The notes under the pieces were generated by a model. That model did no database searches. It saw nothing but the letters and a program-made list of their open reading frames with translations, and was not told the origin of the DNA. Position numbers and translations under genes: made by a program. Of a stretch of 34,181 nucleotides of DNA, positions 8,557 through 16,197 are shown piece after piece. Position 1 is the first letter of the stretch. Every line of letters starts with the position of its first letter. Origin of the DNA: an uncultured Eggerthellaceae bacterium (lineage in GTDB: Bacteria > Actinomycetota > Coriobacteriia > Coriobacteriales > Eggerthellaceae); assembly GCA_946618265.1 (NCBI GenBank), contig CAMOLA010000022.1, forward strand, positions 1 to 34,181. Reading direction: 5' to 3'.

Positions 8557-8665
8557 GCTTCCTCGCCGGCACATGCACGATATGCGTCGCGTACCCAGTT
8601 CGCCGAAGCTTGCCGGTGCGCTTCGAAACCCGATATTTGGGCACATTGACCTTAATCGAAGCCAT
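8552..8665 (-). CDS. Small basic peptide, 37 residues
   Basis: A short reverse-strand ORF beginning MASIKVNVPKYRVSKRTGKL and ending HIVHVPARKR. It is supported by an exceptionally good ribosome site (GAGGAGGG 4 bases before the ATG at 8665) and by a hairpin at its stop. The product carries about eleven Lys/Arg and almost no acidic residues, so it probably binds nucleic acid or the ribosome. It precedes the DUF2188 gene on the same strand, and the two could be one transcript. I do not know the family. It is too short for most automated gene calls. Confidence 0.6.
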   Translation of the reverse strand: MASIKVNVPKYRVSKRTGKLRRTGYATHIVHVPARKR

Positions 8666-8779
8666 ATTCCCTCCTCTCATATCCGCAAGCCAACATTAAC
8701 TTGAAGGCTTAGTATCAAACGAACTCCAGTACTGCCTTCTTTGGTCATGATATCAGAGTAATTTGCTAACCTCAATATA

Positions 8780-9157
8780 TTGATAATTTTTACCATATTG
8801 GTTAAACTTAAAATCGAACAGAAACCCGAGAAGAAGGCTCTGGAATTGCTCATACACTTCAACAACCCCCAGCTTGCCGCAACCTGCGGTTCGCCCATGC
8901 TCGCGACGAAGCACCATCTGGGCTACGGCAACAGTCTCATCAACCGAATGTCCGAACTCCGATGCGCCCCAACCTTGGCCGATATCCCGATGGTCCCTCC
9001 CCCAAGGTGCCGCAGGCTGTCCGACCACCCTCCGCGGTGGGCGGTCAACCTTGCCGAGGGCTATCGCCTCATCATCGAGCCAAGCGGCGACTACAACACA
9101 AACGACCCCAACACCATAAGCGAAGTAACCATAATCGAAATAACCAACCTCAAATAA
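8780..9157 (+). CDS. RelE/HigB-like toxin (plasmid maintenance killer type)
   Basis: Predicted mRNA-interferase-fold toxin. The C-terminal part is diagnostic: ELRCAPTLADIP, then CRRLSDHPPRWAVNLAEGYR, and LIIEPSGDY...VTIIEITN, matching the HigB2-like branch in which a small basic protein is paired with a downstream HTH antitoxin. The start is uncertain: the TTG at 8780 gives 125 residues, while a TTG at 8798 gives 119 and removes an odd hydrophobic start; neither has a strong SD. The gene ends 13 bases before the HTH-metallopeptidase gene, so the pair is an operon in the toxin-first order common for HigBA. The upstream region (8666-8779) is AT-rich and should hold the promoter. Confidence 0.7.
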   Translation: MIIFTILVKLKIEQKPEKKALELLIHFNNPQLAATCGSPMLATKHHLGYGNSLINRMSELRCAPTLADIPMVPPPRCRRLSDHPPRWAVNLAEGYRLIIEPSGDYNTNDPNTISEVTIIEITNLK

Positions 9158-9170
9158 GAAAGACCTCAAC

Positions 9171-10253
9171 GTGGAGAACTTCATCATACATACAGGAAGC
9201 ATCGTCAAGGAATACCTGGACGCGCGCAGCATCAGCCAGCGCGACCTGGCAAGGAGCACGGGCGTGACCGAGAAGCACATATCCAACGTGCTCAACGGCA
9301 AGGCGCGCCTGACAGAGGAAATGGCGCTGAAATTGGAGAAGGTCATGCCGGAAATCCCAGCTGGCTACTGGATAAACTACGAAGCGAAGTACCGCGAATA
9401 CATCGCCCGCCGGGCGGAAGAGACCGAAATCGGCAGCCTCAACCTCAAGGCGATTGCGAAACGCTTCCACTTCAAGGAGGTGTTCAAGGGATCCGACCTC
9501 AACCCGACGGAAATGGCCCTCGAAATGCTCAAGCTGCTCAACATCTCGAGCTTCGACTGCGCGCGCGACGCGTTCAAGCACCTTTCTGTCGCTTACATGG
9601 AGGACGGCGGCGATGCTGAGGCGCAAATCGTTTGGCTCCAGCTGTGCCGCAGGGAAATCGACGCGCAGAACCCACCGCTCGATGACACGCCCTTCGACCG
9701 GCAGGCCCTGAAGAAGAACCTCGAGGTCCTACGCTACATCTCTCTGGACAAGGACCGCGACATGGCGATTGAAGGCATACGCGAGTTCCTCAACGAGCAC
9801 GGCGTTTACCTGGCAATCCGGGACCAGATAACCAACTGCAAGGTTCGCGGGGCGCTCGTGGCACACTACCATCATCCCGCAGTCCTGCTGAGCAACCGTT
9901 TCCACCGCCACGATTTCTTCTGGTTCGCGCTCGCACACGAAATTGGCCACCTCATGCTCCACTACGACGGCAACGACCATGTCGACCTCGGCGAGGACGA
10001 CGACTACGTTGTCAACGCTGAAAGTGCAGATGACCCTGAGACGGAGGCGAACCGTTACGCCAGGGGCTTCTTCATCGATAGGCCAATCTACGAACGGTTC
10101 CGCGATTCGATCACCGGAAACGAGCCGACCTCACGCGAAATCCGGGAGTTCGCGGCGCAGAACCTCGTCGACCCCGGCATTGTGCGCGGATTTCTGCAAC
10201 ACGATGCGATCATCAAGCACAACCAGCTAACCGAGCTGACTACGAAATGGTAA
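9171..10253 (+). CDS. HTH-XRE regulator fused to an ImmA/IrrE-type zinc metallopeptidase
   Basis: A 360-residue two-domain protein. Residues about 12-65 form an XRE helix-turn-helix (SQRDLARSTGVTEKHISNVL is the recognition unit), as in HigA antitoxins. Residues about 190-345 are an ImmA/IrrE (COG2856) peptidase with the zinc motif HEIGH at 256-260 and a likely third ligand Glu292 in ETEANRYARGFF. Such fusions act as antitoxins or repressors that may be removed by proteolysis. The GTG at 9171 is used as start (AAGAAAGA about 8 bases upstream). It sits between the toxin (13 bases before) and the beta-family gene (12 bases after), so all three are likely one transcript. Both active-site and DNA-binding regions look intact. 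Confidence 0.85.
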   Translation: MENFIIHTGSIVKEYLDARSISQRDLARSTGVTEKHISNVLNGKARLTEEMALKLEKVMPEIPAGYWINYEAKYREYIARRAEETEIGSLNLKAIAKRFHFKEVFKGSDLNPTEMALEMLKLLNISSFDCARDAFKHLSVAYMEDGGDAEAQIVWLQLCRREIDAQNPPLDDTPFDRQALKKNLEVLRYISLDKDRDMAIEGIREFLNEHGVYLAIRDQITNCKVRGALVAHYHHPAVLLSNRFHRHDFFWFALAHEIGHLMLHYDGNDHVDLGEDDDYVVNAESADDPETEANRYARGFFIDRPIYERFRDSITGNEPTSREIREFAAQNLVDPGIVRGFLQHDAIIKHNQLTELTTKW

Positions 10254-10265
10254 CGGAGGCGCCCC

Positions 10266-11327
10266 ATGCAAGCACCCGTCTACGTCCCTATCATAAAGAA
10301 TCGCGCAAGCGAGTTCAACGCACTCGACACCTTGATGGCAAACAAGAAGCTCGATACGAGAATCACGCCCTTCGTCAAGGTGCTCCTACATCAAGACACA
10401 GCTGACAAACGACGCTACTATCAAACCCTTGAAGGCATAAACGCGAAGTTCGAAGGGCATAAGGCCTTTATCGACTACTATCGTTGCGACCTCGGCGAAT
10501 ACAAGCGCGTCGACTTCGCGAAAATCGGAAACTTGCGCGCGTTCAGCGAGAATCCGGACCTGTACTTGGATTGGATGGCGGCGATTGCCAAATACCCCAA
10601 CCTCATACCCGTCGTCACGATCGCCCGAAACGTCGTTAACCCCCTCTCGGCTGAAATCCGGAAAACAATCGACATCATCCGAAATGCTAGCCCCGACGCC
10701 CAGGTCGGGCTCTGTTTCGAAGGGACGGTCCGAGGCTACGAAGACCTCATCGTGAATAACCTGACCAAAACCGATTTCGTGTTCTTCGACACCGGCGAGC
10801 AACCGCCAATCGCCAAAACCCTCGAGATTCGACGCCTGATGAACCTTGAACCCAAGGCGCACCCTATCTTGCTCAACTCGCCGCGCGGCCGTGGCATCAA
10901 GAACAGGGAGTACCCGCCGCACGGGCTCACGTCGATCATCGACAACAGCACCCGCGACCAGTTCGCAAAGCTGGGATTCGGCGGCTTCGGCGACTACGCG
11001 GGGCTGCGAAATGATTTGCCTCTCAACATAAAGACCGGCGGCAAGGGCAACGCCCTCGCCCTGCTGTACGATTTCGGCGAAAACAAGTTCTGGTCGTACA
11101 TGAACGAGCAGAGCGACGACGGGCCAAGCGGGTTCCGCAACCTCGTGCCCCGCATTATCGACGACATGCGCGTGCTCAATCCCAACGAGGACTGCCTGAC
11201 CTGCAACGCGATCAAGAAGCGCGCCGACAAGGGCAACTTCGGGACCTACTCGACTTGGATCACCTACACAGTCATGCGCTATATCCAGCAGATGAGCGAT
11301 CATCTGAAGCTGTTGCCGGGATTGTAA
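10266..11327 (+). CDS. Beta family protein (phage/defence-associated, unknown activity)
   Basis: A 353-residue protein with the start typical of the beta-protein family (PF14350): YVPIIKNRASEFNALDTL, followed by DTRITPFVKV and a TIM-barrel-like alternation of strands such as NLIPVVTIA and AQVGLCFEGT. The C-terminal third has conserved-looking CLTCNAIK and STWITYTVMRYI segments. Members are recurrent in mobile and defence loci, often next to sce7726-type proteins, but no biochemical activity is established to my knowledge. The ATG at 10266 has GGAGG 5-9 bases upstream. It is the third gene of the toxin-regulator operon and converges with the sce7726 gene, overlapping it by 28 bases at the 3' ends. 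Confidence 0.7.
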   Translation: MQAPVYVPIIKNRASEFNALDTLMANKKLDTRITPFVKVLLHQDTADKRRYYQTLEGINAKFEGHKAFIDYYRCDLGEYKRVDFAKIGNLRAFSENPDLYLDWMAAIAKYPNLIPVVTIARNVVNPLSAEIRKTIDIIRNASPDAQVGLCFEGTVRGYEDLIVNNLTKTDFVFFDTGEQPPIAKTLEIRRLMNLEPKAHPILLNSPRGRGIKNREYPPHGLTSIIDNSTRDQFAKLGFGGFGDYAGLRNDLPLNIKTGGKGNALALLYDFGENKFWSYMNEQSDDGPSGFRNLVPRIIDDMRVLNPNEDCLTCNAIKKRADKGNFGTYSTWITYTVMRYIQQMSDHLKLLPGL

Positions 11328-12148
11328 ACCTCGTCCGGATCGAAGTTGTTGTGATAGAACCAGCCGTAATCGATGTCGTAAATCCTGTGACGCTCTCGCA
11401 GCAAAAACTGCCACTGATCACAATACCTCTCCTTGAAATACGATTTGAACAGTAAATTGATTCGCCGAGGCGATATAGAACTCGCCAAAGAATGGACGAG
11501 CTCAGCCTTGCCCTCTTCGAACAGTCCCGCCTCGCGCCTAAGCTCTGCAAGCGGGAGCGTCCCCAGCTGGGCTCGTCCGTCAAGCTCCACGTTCCTGACC
11601 GCCTTCCGACGTAGCGAAAACGCGAGCCCTCCTCCACGCTTCCTCCGATACGACCAGATCCCGCATCCATCCGGCACGTGCGCAAATGCATCAGCAATGC
11701 GCCCATCCGACACGATCAGATACACGTATTCGAAAGAAGAGGCGTAGTCGACCAACTGCTTAGGAAGCCTGTCGAACGTGTCGTACTCAGTCTTTATCTC
11801 GAAAGCCATGCTGGAACCCGCGAACTTGCATAAATCGATGCGGCTGCCCCGAACAGGCAACTCAAACACGACGGTGTTCCTGCTACTCTGCCGCGCAAGG
11901 ACCTGGTTCACGAACGCCGCCTTGACAACGGCCTCGTTGGGATAGTAGGTGCAGATGAAGTCGTTCACGAAACCGCGTATGGACACCGATTCATCCACCG
12001 TTTCTGAGAACGCTGCGATAGCGTCGGTTGCGATTTGGCGAATCTTCCGCTCCGTAAGCGTGGTCGAATAGGACGCGTAAAGGCCACGGGCGAGTTGCTG
12101 CATTTCTTCTTTTAGCATGGCATCGCTCATCTGCTTGCGCTTTTCCAT
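11300..12148 (-). CDS. sce7726 family protein with a PD-(D/E)xK nuclease-like core
   Basis: A 282-residue protein matching the sce7726 family. Its N-terminal half carries a restriction-endonuclease-like signature: Glu72 in NEAVVKAAFVNQVL, Asp105 in GSRIDLCKF and Glu117-x-Lys119 in AFEIKTEYD, the layout of PD-(D/E)xK enzymes. That suggests DNA or RNA cleavage, though no member is characterised that I know of. Family members are usually neighbours of sce7725/beta-type proteins; here the beta-family gene lies convergently on the other strand and the two 3' ends overlap. The ATG at 12148 lacks a strong SD; a start at the ATG of MSDAML (12130) is possible. It appears to be monocistronic. Confidence 0.75.
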   Translation of the reverse strand: MEKRKQMSDAMLKEEMQQLARGLYASYSTTLTERKIRQIATDAIAAFSETVDESVSIRGFVNDFICTYYPNEAVVKAAFVNQVLARQSSRNTVVFELPVRGSRIDLCKFAGSSMAFEIKTEYDTFDRLPKQLVDYASSFEYVYLIVSDGRIADAFAHVPDGCGIWSYRRKRGGGLAFSLRRKAVRNVELDGRAQLGTLPLAELRREAGLFEEGKAELVHSLASSISPRRINLLFKSYFKERYCDQWQFLLRERHRIYDIDYGWFYHNNFDPDEVYNPGNSFR

Positions 12149-12256
12149 TGTGCCACTACTTTTCTTGTAAATCTGCCGACTTCACTCTTGGCAATTTTTG
12201 ATACGCAGCCTTGGAGCGAACGGGCGACGAGCTATCTAAGCGCAAACCCACTCTAC

Positions 12257-12799
12257 TTACCCTTCCTCACTAAGCTGCTGCAGTATGAACCTCACCTTCT
12301 TGCTCCTGATAGATATGGAAAAGGCTTCTGCAAAACCCCCCTCGTCTTCTATGGTTAGTGAGTATCTCTTGTCATCGCATGAGAATCGCGAATGTAAGTC
12401 GGCTTTCTGCTCCTCGTAAATCCCCTCATCCAGCTCCATGGCCACCGGGTATACCGGTCCCAGAATCACATCGAAAACCCTGAACCGGTACGTATTGCTC
12501 AAGATGTCGAAGCTGTATCTCTTCGACTCGTACAAATCGTTGGCGTCCGCCAGGTCATCCTCGGGAGTCTCAGATATGGGCTCGCCCAACCTGGACGGCA
12601 TCTCCGAGCCACCTATAATGTCGGCAAGTGATGGGGCGAGAACGTGCTTCGCTGTCCGTATGAACCTGCCACGCACCTTTCCGCCAGTGCTCCTGTTGAG
12701 GTAACGGCATTGCTCCTTCACGAACTCAACTGCGCCCTCCGTTGTCTTGATATCGTCCTTGCCAACAATCTCTTCCCAAAGATTTCCGTAGTCGGCCAT
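12257..12799 (-). CDS. Hypothetical partner of the EEP nuclease
   Basis: A 180-residue acidic protein of unknown family. Its start is certain: AAGGAGGG lies 6 bases before the ATG at 12799 and overlaps the stop codon of the upstream nuclease gene, so the two are translationally linked. No signal peptide, membrane segment or catalytic motif is evident. The C-terminal half (about residues 95-175) is beta-rich with strands such as RFRVFDVILGPVYPVAMELD, which could be a binding module, and the N-terminal part is helical. In a nuclease two-gene cassette it may be an inhibitor, sensor or targeting subunit; that is inference from the operon alone. Confidence 0.65.
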   Translation of the reverse strand: MADYGNLWEEIVGKDDIKTTEGAVEFVKEQCRYLNRSTGGKVRGRFIRTAKHVLAPSLADIIGGSEMPSRLGEPISETPEDDLADANDLYESKRYSFDILSNTYRFRVFDVILGPVYPVAMELDEGIYEEQKADLHSRFSCDDKRYSLTIEDEGGFAEAFSISIRSKKVRFILQQLSEEG

Positions 12800-12810
12800 C
12801 TTGACCCTCC

Positions 12811-13599
12811 TTACTCCGACATCGTCACCACCAAGGGCAAATGGTCGCTGACCGTCGAATCAGGCTTCACCCGCTTCATGAGGCTTTTCCCGCCTACTGT
12901 CCTTGGGTATGAGAGGTTTGTCACTTTCCCTGCCAGGGCCTTGCTGACAAGAGCCTGATCGAGGCAGTTCCAAATCGGGCCTGGTTTCCCCGAATCCAGG
13001 AAATAGAACGAGCCGTAGGTCTTCCGTTCCTCCGAAATGAAATGGAGGATAGGATTGTAGAGCCTTTTGAATCGCTTTTCTGCATACATACACGATTCGC
13101 TTCTCTCAATGACGTCCCTGAACAGTACAGCGTTGTACGAGTTTGGTTGCACCATCTCAGGATCATAGGGGTTAGCATTGAAGTCACCTATGACCACGAT
13201 ATTTCGGCACTTGGTCGATTCAGACAGATTCCACACGTCGGCCATAACCTTTCCCCCGAGGTCTATCCTGAGACTCGGGTCGCAGTTCCAACGGTCATAA
13301 GCGTGAAGCCCCGCAATGAGGTAGGTCACACCGCGGCATTCGGCGAGACCGATTGCATGGCGATGCTGTTCGACCCGCATGTCGAACGAGGTATCCCGAG
13401 AAACGAGAAATCGGACCTTCTCGCATCCGCCCTTACCAGCAGCAAGCCGATACGCACTTCCTACAGCCGCCTCAACCTCTTTGAAGCTGACACCGTCAAA
13501 TTCAGAGAAAACCGCAACATCAATCAGATGCTCAACCAGGCATTCTTCGACATAGCTGGCAACAGCGTTCCCCTTCATATTCCAGTATAGTAAGTTCAT
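12811..13599 (-). CDS. Endonuclease/exonuclease/phosphatase (EEP) fold nuclease
   Basis: A 262-residue metal-dependent phosphoesterase of the EEP (DNase I-like) superfamily. All core motifs are visible: Asn7 in LLYWNMKG, Glu33 in FSEFD, His99 in GLHAYDR, GDFNAN at 138-143, Asp214 in CLDQALVS and the terminal SDH at 251-253. It therefore should cleave a phosphodiester or phosphate ester; substrates in this family range from DNA to lipids and nucleotides. There is no signal peptide, so it acts in the cytoplasm, which fits a nucleic-acid or signalling-nucleotide target. The ATG at 13599 has GGTGG about 3 bases upstream. The gene is followed after 11 bases by a hypothetical protein, forming a tight two-gene cassette inside the defence block. 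Confidence 0.85.
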   Translation of the reverse strand: MNLLYWNMKGNAVASYVEECLVEHLIDVAVFSEFDGVSFKEVEAAVGSAYRLAAGKGGCEKVRFLVSRDTSFDMRVEQHRHAIGLAECRGVTYLIAGLHAYDRWNCDPSLRIDLGGKVMADVWNLSESTKCRNIVVIGDFNANPYDPEMVQPNSYNAVLFRDVIERSESCMYAEKRFKRLYNPILHFISEERKTYGSFYFLDSGKPGPIWNCLDQALVSKALAGKVTNLSYPRTVGGKSLMKRVKPDSTVSDHLPLVVTMSE

Positions 13600-13784
13600 T
13601 TACCACCGCTTGCAAACAAAGCTATCGATGTACTCATTGCCCCAGAACCGAGAAGCGAGACCGCTCTCGAGACCAAACCTGTTTCCTGACAACCAACTAG
13701 CTTTGTCCCGCATACGTGCACACCGCAGCATTAACCATAGCGACCATAATCCACTCACCACCATTCGGTAAACTGCATTAACAA

Positions 13785-14849
13785 TCAGCCGAGCAGCTTG
13801 TTCGCATCGACGTCAAAACCCATGCCTTTGAGCTCCTTAAGCAGCTCAAGTTTCCAGCCACCCTCACGCGCAATATAGCCGATGCCCGCTATGTCACTCG
13901 GCAGCTCTATGCCCGGATCAACAACAAAGGCAACATGACCTCTACCAAGCTTGCCGATAAACATGCCCGCTTCGAATACGACATTCTGGCGAGCCCTTGG
14001 ATGAAAATCGACGTCACCGCCAAGGCGCCCTTCGTCGTCAGCGGTCAGTAAAAACACAGCCGCACGCACATCGGAGTTTGCCTCCAGCTTCTCGATAATA
14101 GTCATGCCACCATTGGCCTGTTCAAATAACACAATTGGCTCCAAGCCCTGGCCATCCAGAAGCGCCTTAACTTCTAGCCGGGCACTGTCGTCGCGACCAT
14201 GAACGATAAACACCTTGTCGTTGCGTTCATCAGACCCGGAATCTGATGGAGCAATCGCAGAGCGACACGACTCGTTACCATAATCCTCGATCATCGCATC
14301 CAGGCACGCAATTGCCACGTTCATTCCTTGCCTGAAGTCTTCCACCGCGCGGGGAGGGGCAATGCCATCCGTCCCGTAATACTCCGTCGCAAAACTGATG
14401 GACTCGATCCTATTCTTGAAGCCCGGCGCTAGGTGCGGATAACGATCGAAAAGTCGGCTTACGCGAGCTTGCCACGCCGCAAACTCGCCGCTTCCAATGG
14501 AGTCCTCTGAGGCGTACATTTGAAGCCGTTTCGCATCATCTCTCAGGGCCAGGAGCTCCGGTGGGGCGCTCTTCCCCGCATCGTTTCCCTCGCCGCTACC
14601 GTTTCGCTTCATGCCATGACCTTCCGCGTATCGCCTCAGCTTATCTTTCAATCTGCGCGCGTCACCTAGGTTATCGTATTTGACCGAAGAGCCAACCGCG
14701 ATCACCCGGGCGCGATAACGGTCAAGCCCCTTCTTTATGCCCTCAATGTCCGAGAATGTTGCAACTGTGTCTAGTATCAAATCATCACTGCATCGGCCTT
14801 CGTTTATCGCGGCTTCAAGTCTGTCTATGTACTCGAAAACAATTGACAT
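13785..14849 (-). CDS. TIR-like nucleotide-binding effector (CAP12/Pycsar-type TIR domain)
   Basis: A 354-residue cytoplasmic protein. Residues about 211-325 form the TIR-like domain of the PF10137 type: DKVFIVHGRDDSARLEV, then ALLDGQGLEPIVLFEQANGG, MTIIEKLEAN (Glu253 is the probable catalytic glutamate), AAVFLLTADD, and ARQNVVFEAGMFIGKLGR. Such domains degrade NAD+ in CBASS- and Pycsar-type effectors and cause abortive infection. Residues 1-200 are mainly helical and unrecognised, with a low-complexity linker near 78-95, and may sense a trigger. The start at 14849 is set by AGGAG 7 bases upstream; the longer ORF to 14978 lies inside the preceding gene. It is 19 bases downstream of a DUF2513 gene; no cyclase is present nearby. 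Confidence 0.8.
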   Translation of the reverse strand: MSIVFEYIDRLEAAINEGRCSDDLILDTVATFSDIEGIKKGLDRYRARVIAVGSSVKYDNLGDARRLKDKLRRYAEGHGMKRNGSGEGNDAGKSAPPELLALRDDAKRLQMYASEDSIGSGEFAAWQARVSRLFDRYPHLAPGFKNRIESISFATEYYGTDGIAPPRAVEDFRQGMNVAIACLDAMIEDYGNESCRSAIAPSDSGSDERNDKVFIVHGRDDSARLEVKALLDGQGLEPIVLFEQANGGMTIIEKLEANSDVRAAVFLLTADDEGRLGGDVDFHPRARQNVVFEAGMFIGKLGRGHVAFVVDPGIELPSDIAGIGYIAREGGWKLELLKELKGMGFDVDANKLLG

Positions 14850-14868
14850 GCAGTCTCCTCTTGAAGAA

Positions 14869-15252
14869 CTACGCCAGTCCCGCCTGGATAAGCTGTTGGA
14901 CGCTTGATTCGGCAAAACCGACCAGCAACGACTTGAACACGTCGAAAGAGACAGAACCGCCCAGTTTCTTGGCTGCATCCTTCGCTTTGTCCCAAATCGT
15001 ATCGGATCTTGCTGCGTCCAGGAAGTCGTGACCCGCCCACGTCAGCCGATTCGCGTAAGCAGAATAATAGGGATCGCCGCCGGCTGCCTGTATGGACGCA
15101 GTGAGCAGCCCCGCTTCCTGCATAATGACCATATGGTGCCCAATTTCACCCTTTCCCCATTTGTCGGTAACAAGAGAGCGTATGGGCACAGGCTCATCTG
15201 CCTCCTCTACGACTTTGAGTATGTGCCGGACTAAATCCATATCGCGTTTCAC
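14869..15252 (-). CDS. DUF2513 family protein
   Basis: A 127-residue protein whose start KRDMDLVRHILKVVEE is the hallmark of DUF2513; the rest fits a winged-helix-like fold (MVIMQEAGLL, then ANRLTWAGHDFLDAARSD). The GTG at 15252 is preferred because it gives the normal family N-terminus; an ATG 15 bases upstream is the alternative. DUF2513 proteins are common in prophages and mobile elements and are of unknown function. It is the first gene of a two-gene operon with the TIR-like effector, so here it may repress the operon or detect the trigger. The C-terminal 30 residues are amphipathic (SLLVGFAESSVQQLIQAG). Confidence 0.75.
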   Translation of the reverse strand: MKRDMDLVRHILKVVEEADEPVPIRSLVTDKWGKGEIGHHMVIMQEAGLLTASIQAAGGDPYYSAYANRLTWAGHDFLDAARSDTIWDKAKDAAKKLGGSVSFDVFKSLLVGFAESSVQQLIQAGLA

Positions 15253-15371
15253 AGTCGTTGACCTCATCTCTTAACGATGATGAAATAATTCTTCCGATAA
15301 AGATTCTGCGTGTGAACCTTGCCCTTAACATCGATTAGCGCAGCATCAAACCGGTTTACCATAATAATAGT

Positions 15372-15635
15372 CTATCGCCCCTCAAACGATTCAGATCGTT
15401 CATGAACTCCAATTGGAAGAACTCGTCGCCACAGGGCCAGGTCGTAGATGCGCACGGGCTCGCCCATGTCCAGTACGAAGATCTCGCCGCCTTCGGCGAG
15501 CGCGCCTGCGGTAATTACCAGGCGGCTGGCCTCGGGGATGGTCATGAAGCAACGGGTGATGTCCTTGTGCGTGACCGTTATGGGACCACCTTCTTTCATC
15601 CCTTTTGTCAAGACGAAAAAACAGGAAACCGCAGT
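15372..15635 (-). pseudogene. Relic of a CapD/FlaA1-type nucleotide-sugar epimerase/dehydratase
   Basis: The frame reads [54 protein letters not shown], which is the unmistakable late part of the polysaccharide-biosynthesis SDR family. After YDLA the similarity stops at RRVLP and the frame ends. Upstream, a weakly related segment (about 15600-15635) precedes loss of homology. Only about 75 of about 600 residues survive. It is another piece of a dismantled capsule or exopolysaccharide locus. Confidence 0.75.
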
Positions 15636-15787
15636 TAAAACGCGAACGGTCCCTTCGCGGCATCTCTCCTAGCCCGTTATCGACGCTTCCACGCAACGGC
15701 GTGACCCCCGCCCAGAGACACCTTCCCGTGCCCCGTTCCAAGCACCCCGAAACAAGGGCTCGCACCGCCCAGATCCGCCTTCCCGAA

Positions 15788-15821
15788 CCGTTCCATTGGG
15801 ACCCCTTTCCCAATGGAACGG
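15788..15821. repeat. REP-like palindrome, 13-bp arms
   Basis: CCGTTCCATTGGG (15788-15800) and CCCAATGGAACGG (15809-15821) are perfect inverted repeats around an 8-base loop. It lies between the CapD relic and the toxin-antitoxin promoter and may act as an insulating hairpin. Confidence 0.6.
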
Positions 15822-15867
15822 TAATCCACATCCTCCGAGCGCTCGGGAAAACGTCCCCTGCCAGGCG

Positions 15868-15896
15868 TTTACGGCGCCGTCCCGATGCTGTATAAT
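15868..15896 (+). promoter_or_regulatory. Sigma-70-type promoter of the AbrB/PIN operon
   Basis: TTTACG (15868-15873) and a perfect TATAAT (15891-15896) are separated by exactly 17 bases, 35 bases before the start codon. This is the best promoter in the window. Confidence 0.75.
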
Positions 15897-15899
15897 CAT

Positions 15900-15914
15900 G
15901 TAAGACATTCTTAC
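15900..15914 (+). promoter_or_regulatory. Likely operator for antitoxin autorepression
   Basis: GTAAG-acatt-CTTAC is a perfect 5+5 inverted repeat just downstream of the -10 box and upstream of the SD AAAGGAGGT. AbrB-fold antitoxins usually bind such palindromes at their own promoter, so repression by the antitoxin or the complex is expected. Confidence 0.55.
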
Positions 15915-15930
15915 CAAAGGAGGTGCCATC

Positions 15931-16197
15931 ATGGCAGTGGACGTGCTGACGGTTTCGACCAAGGGCCAGATCGTGCTCCCGGCCCCCATCCGCAAGGCGC
16001 TCTCCATCAAGAGCGGCGACAGGCTCGCTGCCTACGCGATTGGCGACACGGTGATGCTCAAGCCCGTGAAGGTCCCGACCGAGGAGGACTTCAAGTCCTG
16101 GCTCGACGAGGCGCAGGCCTGGGCCGAGGGCGCGGGCCTCACCCCCGCCGACGTAGACGGCGCCATCGCCGAGGTCCGCGCGGAGGCCCGCCGATGA
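15931..16197 (+). CDS. AbrB/SpoVT-type antitoxin
   Basis: An 88-residue antitoxin. The N-terminal half is a swapped-hairpin AbrB DNA-binding domain (VSTKGQIVLPAPIRKALSIK, then GDRLAAYAIGDTVMLKPVK), and the C-terminal helix rich in Glu, Ala and Trp should wrap around the toxin. It would dimerise, bind the operator at 15900-15914 and neutralise the PIN toxin. The ATG at 15931 has a perfect AAAGGAGG 7 bases upstream. The stop overlaps the toxin start by four bases (ATGA), giving translational coupling in the normal antitoxin-first order. Confidence 0.9.
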   Translation: MAVDVLTVSTKGQIVLPAPIRKALSIKSGDRLAAYAIGDTVMLKPVKVPTEEDFKSWLDEAQAWAEGAGLTPADVDGAIAEVRAEARR

